DNA of 64,000 nt, taken from NCBI GenBank assembly GCA_965220305.1, contig OZ244817.1, positions 3,782,001-3,846,000 of the forward strand, read 5' to 3'. The notes below the pieces were generated by a model. The model was not told the origin of the DNA, did not search any database, and saw nothing but the letters and a program-made list of their open reading frames with translations. Of the stretch, positions 54,012-63,094 are shown in pieces (the first letter of the stretch is position 1; the number at the start of each line of letters is the position of its first letter). The position numbers and the translations under genes were made by a program. The stretch comes from G965220305 sp965220305. GTDB taxonomy: Bacteria; Chloroflexota; Dehalococcoidia; Lucifugimonadales; UBA3495.

Positions 54012-55018
54012 CATTCCATTTTCCCGGGAAAAGACGTTGAGCGTAAGGCCCTGGATGTCATTGTTTTCGAGCCGGTTTTGTTGTATGGGTCGGCGTCAAC
54101 ACTCAGCCATCCCTGCAGGGCAGGGGCAACCACATCCTCCGGCAACAGGACCGCGCACTGTCCCACCGGGCGAATGTGTCTAATGCCTTCACACTGAAAC
54201 AGTCTGACGTTTTCGAGCACTTCTGGTTGAGCAAGAATCTCTTGAATGTAAACTTGTGGCATTCTTCCCAAAACCGCATGGTAAGCGACTTCGGGTATAG
54301 TGCATCGCTGGACCACCTCTCCATCCAAGGATTCTATAATGCTGCGAAGATGCGATTCTGCTTGCTGCCGGAGTTCCGCGTTATCCCTAAACCACAATTC
54401 GGCTTCAAATGGAACGAATTCGTGACCGGACTCCAAGCGGTCTTCCCAATCTTCGAGTAATCCGGTCTCCCGGATACGGTCTTCGGCATCCCAAGGGCGG
54501 ACGGTATGGAGATGTACGAAGGCGTCTTTTAGTTTCGCAAGCCCGTATGGGAATGTCGTGTTAGGTACTTCCCGCCATTGATTGAAGAGACTCCGCAGCT
54601 GTTGCTGAGCTTGCTGGTCTGTCATTATGAGGAAGAGTTGGCCGTTCAGTTCTTTTTCAGGGTTATTCTCATCTGCGAAGCCATGCTCTGGAGTGAAGGG
54701 TTCATGCTCAAACTCCCCGAGCCAGTCCAATCCGGGTATTCTCTTCACCGCGTTGATGAAATTCTCGATAGAATCTACGGTCTCAAGAACCAGGACTTGC
54801 TCTGGTTGAATGCCGAGAGTGTTGTCTTGCAAGGCGGCCCGTTTCTGCTCCATAGCGTCTTGAAGGCGCTGGAATTGTGGAGCCAGTCGCTCAGCCTGCT
54901 GGCTGACGTTCGGGGTACGGATACGACCGCCAAATCCCTGGCGTTTCGTTCGTTCGGCTCGCCCAGGTTCAGGGAATATCAGCAATGGACGGTCGGTCAC
55001 TGTGGAATTCTCAACCAT
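54008..55018 (-). CDS. ietS: Subtilase-type IetS, truncated before the protease domain
   Basis: A 336-residue protein starting MVENSTVTDRPLLIFPEPGR at the ATG at 55018, 2 nt after the ietA stop. It matches the N-terminal part of IetS-like S8 peptidases (FPEPGRAERTKR-GFGG----P, AERLAPQF-RLQ-AM, LVLETVDSIENFINAVKRIPGLDWLGE). In the family a subtilisin domain with D, H and S catalytic residues follows, making about 700-800 residues. Here the sequence departs after CAVLLPEDVVAPALQGWLS and ends in an unrelated tail (SRALRSTSFPGKMEC). None of the catalytic triad is present, so protease activity is not expected. The break is at the junction with the repeat-rich 50-54 kb region. Confidence 0.8.
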   Translation of the reverse strand: MVENSTVTDRPLLIFPEPGRAERTKRQGFGGRIRTPNVSQQAERLAPQFQRLQDAMEQKRAALQDNTLGIQPEQVLVLETVDSIENFINAVKRIPGLDWLGEFEHEPFTPEHGFADENNPEKELNGQLFLIMTDQQAQQQLRSLFNQWREVPNTTFPYGLAKLKDAFVHLHTVRPWDAEDRIRETGLLEDWEDRLESGHEFVPFEAELWFRDNAELRQQAESHLRSIIESLDGEVVQRCTIPEVAYHAVLGRMPQVYIQEILAQPEVLENVRLFQCEGIRHIRPVGQCAVLLPEDVVAPALQGWLSVDADPYNKTGSKTMTSRALRSTSFPGKMEC

Positions 55019-55020
55019 CG

Positions 55021-56022
55021 TTAATTATCATCCTTGGAGGCTGACGACTGTTTCACAGCGAATCGTGTCTTCCATTGGCGCAGGCGTTGCCCAGTAATTT
55101 TCTTAGCGTCTGCCGTTGGCTGGCTTAATACGATGCCACGAAGAACATCTATCCCAAAGTCTTCGATTTCAGCGAAACTCAGTCCCTTTAGCTGTAACGC
55201 CAAACTTCGGGCCGGCACGCCCAAGCTCTGTCCTGAACGAGTTTCGAATCGCCTAAACCATTCCTCAATCTGACCCTGTTTCGGCATCGGCAACTCAAGG
55301 CGAACCTGAAAGCGCCGCCAAACGGCGCGATCAAGCAATTCAGGATGGTTACTTGCAGATACCACGACCACATAGCTGGGCACTGCATCTATCTGCAGCA
55401 GCAAGTAACTTACAACCCGTTTAATTTCGCCCGTTTCTTGAGCGTCACCTCTTTCCTTGCCTACCACATCAAACTCATCAAAAAATAACACGCATCGACG
55501 CGACCTAGCGTGCTCAAAGACATGGCCAATACGTTGTGCTGTTTCGCCAAGGTAGCTACCTATTATCCCCTCGTAGCGCACAACTATAAACGGAACATTC
55601 AAGGCATCGGCGATAGCTTCTGCCAAGGATGTTTTCCCATTGCCGGGTGGTCCAGCCAACAGCACGCGGTTACGTGGCTCAAGGTTATACGACCGAAGCA
55701 AGTCGGCCCGGTGTTGCTCTTCTATCAAGTCTTGGATCACTCTAGAAGTCTCATCGGCCAGTATCATATCCTCAAGGCGGCGCGCGGGGGTCATCTCTGC
55801 TACCAGGGAACCAGCAGCGGCTGGGTTTGCTGGTGATATAGTGGGCGGCAGATGGCGCCCATTGCCATTCAGCCGAAGTTGCGCAAGCAGCTTATCGGCC
55901 AAAACACTATGGTGCTTTGCTCGCTCATCCGCCGCCAGTGCTTCGACGGTTCTCTGAAATTGAGCCTGATCACCTTGCGTTCCGGTCTTTACCAAGTTTA
56001 GGATCAAGTCTGCGCGTGCCAT
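55021..56022 (-). CDS. ietA: AAA+ ATPase IetA
   Basis: A 333-residue protein starting MARADLILNLVKTGTQGDQA, whose ATG overlaps the upstream stop (TAATG). A helical N-terminal domain (about 1-75) is followed by one AAA+ module: Walker A LLAGPPGNGKTSLAEAIA, Walker B CVLFFDEFDVVGKER, sensor 1 VVVVSASNHPELLD and arginine finger AVWRRFQVRLELP. The helical lid includes GLSFAEIEDFGID. This is the ATPase partner of subtilase IetS in the two-gene IetAS phage-defence system. IetA is intact, but its partner is truncated, so the system is probably inactive. Confidence 0.85.
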   Translation of the reverse strand: MARADLILNLVKTGTQGDQAQFQRTVEALAADERAKHHSVLADKLLAQLRLNGNGRHLPPTISPANPAAAGSLVAEMTPARRLEDMILADETSRVIQDLIEEQHRADLLRSYNLEPRNRVLLAGPPGNGKTSLAEAIADALNVPFIVVRYEGIIGSYLGETAQRIGHVFEHARSRRCVLFFDEFDVVGKERGDAQETGEIKRVVSYLLLQIDAVPSYVVVVSASNHPELLDRAVWRRFQVRLELPMPKQGQIEEWFRRFETRSGQSLGVPARSLALQLKGLSFAEIEDFGIDVLRGIVLSQPTADAKKITGQRLRQWKTRFAVKQSSASKDDN

Positions 56023-57172
56023 TACCAGCCTCGCCTCGCTGCACCCAAAATCTCCACTATCAACCCTTCAGTCTCTCGTTCCGAGGCCAGGATGTCTGCT
56101 CGGGTCTCCTTTAGTGGCCTCAGGGTCCTGGGATGGGACAAGTAGTGGGTGAACCTGATTTCGTATCCAATCTTGACGCTGCCCGGGAAATGCCAAGCAT
56201 TAGGAGCGTATGGCAGCACCACCTGACGCAGGAATGACTCCATCCCGCCCTCCCCCAACAGTGGCACAAGTTCTGCGCCCCGTAGCTTCGTGTCCAGCTC
56301 GTATACGATTACTGGCGGCTTCCCGTCGACAGTAGCTTGGAATAGGCCCAATATTGGATTCTGGTCTACTCCCTTTTTGTGGGCCTTATTCATGCCTGGC
56401 GCGGCGGATTCCGAGCGCGCCGCCCTAACCGGGAGTTCTCTAATTCGCTTCGCAATGTAGGGTCGGCCGGGGTCGACACGTTCGATGCGCAACGGACACT
56501 CGACTGTGACCTTCCAGTATGCAAAGGTTTCCCTGGAGAATACCTTTGGCTGTTCTGTCTCCTCGAAGGACAGGGAGAAGCCGGGGATGAGGTGGCTGTA
56601 ATCTTCTGACAGTCCGCCTTTCTTGGTGCCCAGATTATGGTGAAGCGGCGTGTTCCGCTTGGGAACGTCGATTGGTTGATACTTGCGTTTGCGTTGCTCC
56701 GACTTGCGGCTTCTAAGCACCCAGACGTCGGAGGCTATGCCGCTGTTGTAGAACATATTGAGCAGAAGGGCGACGGTCGCCTCAAGCTAATCGTTATTGA
56801 TAATCCAGCGGCGGATGTTACCCTTACCCCGTCCGGCGCCGCCGCTGAACAGGGAACTGCCATTATGAACGTCGGCAATGCGGCTACTCATTGGTGTGTC
56901 GCTCTTCTTCTTGCAAAGCACATTAGCCAAGAACATCATCTGGCCGTCGTTGGACCTGGTGATGAGAGAATAATCTGGGTGGCCTGAGTGTTCCGTGATG
57001 TAGCGAGCGTCCTTGGCGCTGGTCAGTCCGCCCAAGAGATCCATGTCTACCTTCAGAATCAGGTCGCCCTTGCTGATGGCGTGGTCTCCGGGTTCACTTC
57101 CTGCCCATACGGGTGAACCGCTACCGCCTTGGCCCGGCCATAGACATCGCCCATTTCGCCTTTGCTATACTC
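56022..57172 (-). pseudogene. Type I restriction methylase subunit (HsdM-like) remnant
   Basis: From about 57172 the minus strand reads, in pieces, AISKGDLILKVDMDLLGG, RSNDGQMMFLANVLCKKKSD, SSRIADVHNGSSLFSGGAGR and GNIRRWIINND. A TAG follows, then LEATVALLLNMFYNSGIASD and a long intact C-terminal part including SVKIGYEIRFTHYLSHPRTL and DILASERETEGLIVEIL. These are the conserved blocks after the catalytic region of HsdM N6-adenine methylases. The N-terminal domain with the AdoMet-binding and NPPF motifs is missing, and there is a stop codon. It overlaps the ietA start by the TAATG junction. Confidence 0.8.
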
Positions 57173-57220
57173 CAAACAAATCTGCTGATGCTCAGGGTGC
57201 TCACCGGATTCTCTCTCGAT

Positions 57221-57586
57221 TCATGCTATCCTCTCTGGACCGATCATGCTCTTATAGGCTGCCTTGACCATCTGATCCAAGGCGGCAGCGGCCTCCTGGT
57301 TCAACCGAGGGTCGGAGCGGAGACACGACGAAATCACTGCCAGAGGCTCTAGTTCTTCCTTTGAAGGACCGCCCCGAACGAATCTGTCCACGTCAAGACC
57401 TGACCAAGCTGACAGCGCAGCCAAGCTGTCAACGTCAGGGTGTTTGCCCTGTGCAATGCGGGTCAGGGTAGAGGCGCTAACCCCGCTTTCTTCCGCCACT
57501 CGTCTCCAAGTGAATTGGCGAGCTTGCCTCTCGCCATCAAGGGCGGCATAGAAAGCGTTCCCATCGAATCTCGCTTTCTTTTCCAA
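57221..57586 (-). CDS. XRE-type transcriptional regulator
   Basis: A 121-residue protein from TTG at 57586, with AGGAGAGGGGA upstream. The helix-turn-helix lies at about residues 22-70 (FTWRRVAEESGVSASTLTRIAQGKHPDVDSL read in two parts). The C-terminal half is helical (LNQEAAAALDQMVKAAYKSM). It is at the head of the minus-strand hsdM remnant-ietA-ietS group and may have regulated it. It is of a different type from the MPRQ regulators at 13-17 kb. Confidence 0.82.
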   Translation of the reverse strand: MEKKARFDGNAFYAALDGERQARQFTWRRVAEESGVSASTLTRIAQGKHPDVDSLAALSAWSGLDVDRFVRGGPSKEELEPLAVISSCLRSDPRLNQEAAAALDQMVKAAYKSMIGPERIA

Positions 57587-57711
57587 TCCCCTCTCCTTTC
57601 GGTTACAATCCTGAGAGCCGCAGAACGTATCGGCGCTGGCTTGCTTGTTTGACTATAGCAACGTATAGCCGTCATCGCAATATCTGTCTGAAGGGATGGG
57701 CATTGGTTTAG

Positions 57712-59140
57712 TACTACAGTTGCAGATATGTGGTGAGGAGTTTCAGGCGGCGTCGGTAATGACAGCGCCGGGCCGTTGCTTGGTGCCGCCGTCTCCACTG
57801 AGACCACCGCAGCACTGATTCGTCCGTAGGGTGGTGTCTCCATATCAGCCGGTAGAGTAACCGCCGAACCTCGGGCACCGTCAGCGGTATCAGCCTTTCC
57901 TCCAAACTGGGGCAGCCCCCTTTTCTCCCAGACGTCCCGGCGACGATGCCTGGCGCCGTACCACCGCCAGGTAGGCGTGGGCCAGCATCGCCAGGGTGAT
58001 GTGCCGGTACCAGCCGTCCCACCGGCGCACCTCGTATTGGTCCAGTCCCACCTGTCCCTTGGCCTCCTCAAAGCATTCCTCAATGGCCCACCGGGTTCCG
58101 GCCACCCGCACCAGTTCCTCCAGGGCTGTTCCCGTCGGGCCGTAGCACACGTAGTAGGCCAGTTCCTCGGGCTTGGCCACGCTGCGCCGGGCCAGCAGCC
58201 AGTACCCCTTGCCAGGTTCTCTCAGGGGCCGAATATCCACCAAGGCCCAGTCGTAGACCCGAGGACCCTTGGCCCCATCACCGGCGCTCAGCCGGACCCA
58301 GCCCGACTCTTCAACCCCAGACGCCAGCCGGTCAGCCCGCACTTGGCGCGGACCCTGGTCCGTCCCAGCCCACAACTTCTCATTGCTCTTGATGGCCAGC
58401 ACGTGAGGAACGTCCCGCCGCTCCAGCCACAGCCGCAGGTTGCGGTCATTGCCGTAGACCTCGTCCCCGGTGGCCCAGCCGAAGGGGACTCCCGACTCCA
58501 CCGCCCGTTCCAGCATCCGCCGGGCCAGTTGCGGCTTGGTGCGAAACGCCACTTGCTCCGGCACGCCAGCCTCCTCCCGGCGTTCCTGGTCATCGGCCCA
58601 CACCTGAGGCAGGTAAAGCTCCCGGTCCAGCAGGGTCCTCCCCTTGGCAGTAGCGTAGGTCAAGAATACCCCAATCTGGCAGTTCTCGATCCGTCCCGCC
58701 GTGCCGCTGTACTGACGCTGCACCCCCACAGACTTGTTGCCCTTCTTCAGAAACCCAGTCTCGTCCACCACCAACACCCCGTTGGCGTCGCCCAGGTGCT
58801 CCACCACGTAGTCCCTGAGATCATCGCGAACCAGGTCCGCGTCCCAAATGTAGGTTGACAGCAGATGCTGCACCCCATAGGGTGTGGCGTCCCCGGCCTG
58901 CTCCGCCAGTTGCCAGCCGTTCTTGCGCTCCACCGGACTGAGCAGCCCTTTCAGATAGTCCAGCGATCGTCGACGTGGTTCGGGACGCCGGAACCGCCCC
59001 GCAATGCACTCGTGTACCCGGTCGATACCCTCAGCCCACCGGGCGACCTCTGCCACCCCATCCCCATGCACTGCCACAGCCTCACCTCACCACCCGTTGA
59101 TTGCCCCAATCCTAGTCGTTTTCAATCTGCAACTGTAGTA
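57712..59140 (-). mobile_element. IS701-family insertion sequence, copy 3 (inverted)
   Basis: 1429 bp with the same inverted ends as copies 1 and 2, on the minus strand. It is flanked by TTAG at 57708-57711 and 59141-59144; the right TTAG is shared with a MITE that has related ends. Confidence 0.95.
57890..59077 (-). CDS. IS701-family transposase, copy 3
   Basis: Same 395-residue protein as at 33654 and 45547, complete with the three catalytic blocks, from GTG at 59077. Confidence 0.95.
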   Translation of the reverse strand: MAVHGDGVAEVARWAEGIDRVHECIAGRFRRPEPRRRSLDYLKGLLSPVERKNGWQLAEQAGDATPYGVQHLLSTYIWDADLVRDDLRDYVVEHLGDANGVLVVDETGFLKKGNKSVGVQRQYSGTAGRIENCQIGVFLTYATAKGRTLLDRELYLPQVWADDQERREEAGVPEQVAFRTKPQLARRMLERAVESGVPFGWATGDEVYGNDRNLRLWLERRDVPHVLAIKSNEKLWAGTDQGPRQVRADRLASGVEESGWVRLSAGDGAKGPRVYDWALVDIRPLREPGKGYWLLARRSVAKPEELAYYVCYGPTGTALEELVRVAGTRWAIEECFEEAKGQVGLDQYEVRRWDGWYRHITLAMLAHAYLAVVRRQASSPGRLGEKGAAPVWRKG

Positions 59141-59144
59141 TTAG

Positions 59145-59288
59145 TACTACAGCCGCACTAATGCTGAATCGTCAATCTTGGCCTTAAATTCAGCGTAGTC
59201 TTGCCAAGATCACAGACCTTGGCCGTAGCTAGGCAATGCAATTATTGAGACCGTTCGATAGCCCCAAGGACCATCTGCGACTGTAGTA
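59145..59288. mobile_element. 144-bp MITE with IS701-like ends, copy 1
   Basis: Ends TACTACAGCCGCA and TGCGACTGTAGTA resemble the outer ends of the IS701 copies (TACTACAG/CTGTAGTA identical, then diverging). It is flanked by TTAG on both sides. There is no coding capacity, so it was probably moved in trans by an IS701-type transposase. Confidence 0.85.
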
Positions 59289-59292
59289 TTAG

Positions 59293-59436
59293 TACTACAG
59301 CCGCACTAATGCTGAATCGTCAATCTTGGCCTTAAATTCAGCGTAGTCTTGCCAAGATCACAGACCTTGGCCGTAGCTAGGCAATGCAATTATTGAGACC
59401 GTTCGATAGCCCCAAGGACCATCTGCGACTGTAGTA
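59293..59436. mobile_element. 144-bp MITE with IS701-like ends, copy 2
   Basis: Identical in sequence to the copy at 59145-59288 and in direct tandem, separated by a single TTAG (59289-59292). A further TTAG (59437-59440) follows. Confidence 0.85.
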
Positions 59437-59439
59437 TTA

Positions 59440-59517
59440 GAGCCTATCCTAATATCACCACAGATATGGTTTTCCTTAGCTGTGTGCAGGCCGTTAATTT
59501 GTTTTTAGGATAGGCAC
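59440..59517. mobile_element. 78-bp MITE with GAGCCTATCC ends, copy 2
   Basis: GAGCCTATCCTAA (59440-59452) and TTAGGATAGGCAC (59505-59517) are inverted ends with one mismatch. The centre differs from the copy at 46916. As there, an IS701-type element sits immediately to the left at the TTAG. Confidence 0.7.
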
Positions 59518-59631
59518 TTAGTGGGTCGGTCGAAGCCTGAGGTGTGAGGTGGACCGCATTGGTTGGGGCAGCACCCGGGTGGAATGAAGCGAAGGTCCTG
59601 GTGCTCGCGCCAGTGATACCAACAACTGTTC

Positions 59632-59708
59632 TGGTGGGCCGTGTGGGAATCGAACCCACGACTCCTGGATTAAAAGTCCAGAGCTCTACCTAGCTGAGCT
59701 AACGGCCC
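59632..59708 (-). tRNA. tRNA-Lys (anticodon TTT)
   Basis: On the minus strand GGGCCGT pairs with ACGGCCC as acceptor stem. The D-arm contains AGCTCAGCTAGGTAGAGCT and the anticodon loop CTTTTAA gives TTT. The T-arm has GTGGGTTCGATTCCCAC. The discriminator is A and CCA is encoded. The 3' end points toward lower coordinates, into the accessory region. Confidence 0.96.
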
Positions 59709-60411
59709 GTGTTGGGAATCATTGGATAGTCCTCTTGGTGCGCATGTTGTCCAGAGTTTCATGCCCGGCCTAGGTCAGTCGCCCTATTCCGGTAAACCGG
59801 CGGCCCGGCCCGTCGAATCCGGGCTGGCACACGATCGTGTATCCGGCCTCTTTGCATACAGGACGATTGCAAAGTCTCTTTTTGTCACCCTGATCGCAGA
59901 GAAGGGCCTCTAAACCGTAGCTGAGATTCTTCGCTATGCTCAAAATGACAGCCAACGGCAGCCACTTTGCAATCGTCCTGCTTTGCATAGCCCGGTGTGG
60001 TAATGCACCTGGACTTCGCTGTACCCTTCTATCTCGGGTATTGGTATGGCGTCTTCTGTCTGGGACATCTCCACGCATTCCAGCAGCTTGCGAATCAACT
60101 TCGTTCTTCGTTGCATTTTGGCCTCCGCCTTGATTATAGCAGTTGCGATTCCCTGACCGATGCCGCCCCGTCATCAGGGGCAGGGTAAACGCATTCTAAA
60201 TTGGAGCGAGAAGCAAGCGGCTGATTTTGCGCCCAGCGGGTCTGGATTCACTGATTTTGACCTGACCTGGCCATGCTTGATTCGCCCCGCCGGTGGTACG
60301 CAACGCCTCCAGGCCCACCGATTTTAGAATGCGGTTGCCCTGTCATGAGGGGAACCCATGTTGTGGTCTGGGCGGGTCCCTGCCCCGCCGGTTCCGTCAG
60401 GGTTGTTCGGG
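59709..60411. other. Gap right of the tRNA
   Basis: No supported gene. It contains a 17-bp perfect inverted repeat, CAGGACGATTGCAAAGT (59859-59875) and ACTTTGCAATCGTCCTG (59964-59980). The interior has short pairing parts (GTCACCCTGA..., GAGATTCTTCGC, CAAAATGACA) typical of dispersed intergenic palindromic repeats. Confidence 0.55.
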
Positions 60412-61075
60412 CTACAGCAGGTTGGGCATGGTCCCCGCCAGCGTCCATCGCTCGGCGACGACCTCCAGCCGCTTCAGCAGCGGATCCGGTTGCTTTCCAA
60501 TGATAGCCTCATTCACCCTTTTGCCGGATTCCTCCGGCAGACGCTGGATTCCCGGCTGGCCGGAATGTCTCCCCAGGCTCAGTTGGATTCGTTCCACGAT
60601 ATTGCTCCCGGTGGCGACCCGGTAGATCTCTCCCTCCTTTGCTGTTTCCCGTGTCCGGGTGATGGTGCGGCTTCACTCTAGGCTCAACCCTTGCTTGACA
60701 CTGATTTCGTCCATTCCTGGCGGCGCGTCGTTTTCTGCCTGGGGTTTCTTCCTTTCTTTTGCCTTCCTCCGGCTGGTGCTGATCCGGCAGCTCCGGAAGT
60801 TCAATGAAAGTTCTACGGGTAACACCGGCTTTCCCCGGTTCCAACTGTTGAGCCACCGGTTTACCGGAGGGCTGTGCTGGTAGGTCCGCAATTTTCTGCC
60901 CTGGTTGTCCGTCTCCAGGGTGCTGATCGGATGCGCTGCGGGGTTGGCTATCAACCCATTCTCCCGTAGGGCCAATGCTAGGGGTTCCCCCCGGGGCTGT
61001 CCTCTTTGCCCTGCCGGATGTGGTCTTCTGTTATCAGGAAGTTCGTATTCCTTCTGTTGTTCCTGTTTTTGATTC
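60412..61075 (-). pseudogene. Decayed coding sequence, function unknown
   Basis: Several protein-like pieces lie in different minus-strand frames: QKQEQQKEYELPDNRRP, then AQQLEPGKAGVTRRTFIELP with ELPDQHQPEEGKRKEE, then MDEISVKQGLSLE, a TGA, ETAKEGEIYRVATGSNIVER, and LLKRLEVVAERWTLAGTMP to the stop at 60412. The glutamine/proline-rich middle looks like a linker. At least one frameshift pair and one in-frame TGA are needed to join them. It lies directly downstream of the membrane protein at 61076 and may once have been part of it. I do not recognise a family. Confidence 0.4.
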
Positions 61076-61585
61076 TCAAGCTTTCCTGGCTGTCTCCTTG
61101 AGGTAACGCGATATGACCCGGCGCGAGGTCAGCGCCACCGCGATGAGCGCCATGGCTGCCAGTCCCATGAATGCGCTGAGCAGGGGATGTGGGATGATGC
61201 TCGTTCCTGTGGCCGAGAATAAAGCCAGATCGATTGACGCGAACCACAATGCAAGCAGCGATACAGTCATCACGCTGAGTGAGATCATGGCCTTTCTTTC
61301 CAGGTGTTTCAGATAATTTTCCAGGGCGCTTTCGTAATGGGACGCTCTGGATTTGTTCCGGGCGGGTGGTGCGCCCAGGTCCATGATTCTCACTGTGTTT
61401 GGGCCAGGCTCAGATGCGATGGCCCTGGCGAGACTCGCTGCATGTTCGGGAGCTTTCATTGTGCGGTATCGGTGTTGCGCGTACTGCGTTGTCAGGGCGT
61501 TCATCGCTGCTTGTCTTTTCCTTCCAACCTTTGAGAGATGTTCTCTGACCCTCGATGGAACGCGGTTCAGCAGGTCCGCTATCAA
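61076..61585 (-). CDS. Hypothetical membrane protein
   Basis: A 169-residue protein, read from TTG at 61585 (MIADLLNRVPSRVREHLSKV). This is the first possible start after an in-frame stop; GGAG is too close for a normal spacing, so the start is uncertain. The basic, helical N-terminal 95 residues are followed by two transmembrane helices (about 99-118 and 130-150) and a basic tail. It lies 115 nt downstream of the site-2 protease gene on the same strand. I do not recognise a family. Confidence 0.55.
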   Translation of the reverse strand: MIADLLNRVPSRVREHLSKVGRKRQAAMNALTTQYAQHRYRTMKAPEHAASLARAIASEPGPNTVRIMDLGAPPARNKSRASHYESALENYLKHLERKAMISLSVMTVSLLALWFASIDLALFSATGTSIIPHPLLSAFMGLAAMALIAVALTSRRVISRYLKETARKA

Positions 61586-61700
61586 CTCCTTTTCCCGAAG
61601 GTCCGGCGCCAGTGGGTTTTTCCTGGAGTCGGACCGTTCGGATGTGGCTCTCCGTCACCGGTGGGTCTCTCTTCCGTTCTCTCCTGAGCAAGTCTTCCTC

Positions 61701-63017
61701 CTATTCCAACCGGAGCAGTTTCAGGATGTCCGTGGCGATCAGGTACATGCTGGCGGCCAGGATGATGGTGATTCCTCCCACGAACATTGCTTTTTCCACC
61801 CTGGGGTTCACCGGTTTGCCCTTCCGGAGAGCCTGCACTCCCTCCGCTATTATCCGGTAGCCGTCCTGGGGCGGCATCGGCAGGAGGTTGGTTGCCGCCA
61901 ACCCCAGGTTCAGGGTGGCCAGGATTACCAGCCATCCCTGCAAGCCGGTGCGCTCCATGGTATGCCCGACCTGGTGTGAGCCCATGACCGGGCCGGATAT
62001 CATCTCCCCCCGCTCTTCGTCGTTCCACATCTTTTCGCTGAATATGTTTCCAACCGCTCTGGTGTACCTCTCCGCCATGGTGGTCATTCTCATGCCGATG
62101 GCCTGGGGGGTCAGCCTGCGCTCCGCCTGGTGCCATTCCTGCGGTTCCAGCCTGATGCCGATTCCCCTGGTTCCGGGGTTGGGTTTCATCCGGAAGTCCA
62201 GGATGGTGTTTCCCCGCAGCATTCCCATGCTGATGGCGCTTCCCTGCTCGGCTGAGTTTTCGATCTGTTGCCTCAACTCTTCAGGGGTTGGGTAGACGAG
62301 GTTTCGTACCCGCACCATCCGGTCCCCGGGCCTTATCCCCGCCTTCTCCGCGGGGCCGCCGGGTTCGACCCTGGCAATGGTCCAGGCGTGTTCGCTTCCG
62401 CTGGCAATGAAGAAGGCTGCGGCGACAGCCAGGGCCGTGATGGTCAGGAGTACGTTGGCTGCGGAACCCGCCAGGGTGATGGCGGCCTGCCGGCGCCAGG
62501 GCAGCATGTCGTAGGCCTCCGGCATTGTTCTCCCGGGATCTTCGGCGATGGTCACCCCGGCCACTAGGGGCATGGCCTTCAGCGCCCAGGCCATGTCGGC
62601 CAGTACCAGGCGTTCCGGCTCGATCTGCCTGATGCGTCCGGTGAGCCTCATGTGGGATTCCTCGTGCCTCCTGATGGTTTCCACCGCCTCGGGAGGGGGA
62701 GGAAGCTGCTTTTTCCACCGGGGGGAAATCGCGGTGGTGGTGTAGCCCTCCTCCCCCGGTTGCCGGGTCACGTAGACGGAGATGATGTCGCCGGGTTTCA
62801 GGTCTTTGCCGTCCGGCTGGAGCATTTCCGTCTCCGGGGTTATCCGGATGCTGGTACTGCCTGAATACCTGGTGATGATGTTCCAGCCGACGCCGATCTG
62901 GAAGCCCACGACCTTGGCACGGCTGAGCTTGGCGACGGCTAGGTGTCCCATCTCGTGGACGACCAGGGCGATCAGCAGCATGGGGATGACGCTCAGGGAG
63001 TACAGCAGAATGGTCAA
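61701..63017 (-). CDS. RseP-like site-2 protease (M50 metalloprotease)
   Basis: A 438-residue protein from TTG at 63017, with GGAGGAG 7 nt upstream. The active-site HEMGH (residues 21-25) lies in the first transmembrane helix, and the second conserved motif NLLPMPPQDGYRI is near residue 380. A PDZ domain (about 205-275; VEPGGPAEKAGIRPGDRMV) sits between transmembrane segments. An extra region of about 100 residues precedes the second helix. Site-2 proteases cut anti-sigma factors or other membrane substrates inside the membrane. It follows an LRR protein and two tiny frames in one minus-strand unit. The substrate is unknown. Confidence 0.9.
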   Translation of the reverse strand: MTILLYSLSVIPMLLIALVVHEMGHLAVAKLSRAKVVGFQIGVGWNIITRYSGSTSIRITPETEMLQPDGKDLKPGDIISVYVTRQPGEEGYTTTAISPRWKKQLPPPPEAVETIRRHEESHMRLTGRIRQIEPERLVLADMAWALKAMPLVAGVTIAEDPGRTMPEAYDMLPWRRQAAITLAGSAANVLLTITALAVAAAFFIASGSEHAWTIARVEPGGPAEKAGIRPGDRMVRVRNLVYPTPEELRQQIENSAEQGSAISMGMLRGNTILDFRMKPNPGTRGIGIRLEPQEWHQAERRLTPQAIGMRMTTMAERYTRAVGNIFSEKMWNDEERGEMISGPVMGSHQVGHTMERTGLQGWLVILATLNLGLAATNLLPMPPQDGYRIIAEGVQALRKGKPVNPRVEKAMFVGGITIILAASMYLIATDILKLLRLE

Positions 63018-63094
63018 ATTCGTCTCCTCCTCGGCGGTTGTTCGGGACCCCCGGGACCCGCAGGGGTTTTTCTCCCGGCTGGGGGTATGCTCAT
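63014..63094 (-). CDS. Tiny coupled reading frame (26 codons)
   Basis: MSIPPAGRKTPAGPGGPEQP is encoded from the ATG at 63094, which overlaps the previous stop (ATGA) and has GGAGGG upstream. Its own stop overlaps the TTG start of the protease gene. It may be a coupling leader, not a functional protein. Confidence 0.3.
   Translation of the reverse strand: MSIPPAGRKTPAGPGGPEQPPRRRRI

Noticed and set aside
59320..59520. tRNA or small RNA in the MITE region
   Set aside because: The folding comes from the MITE ends; no cloverleaf is formed.
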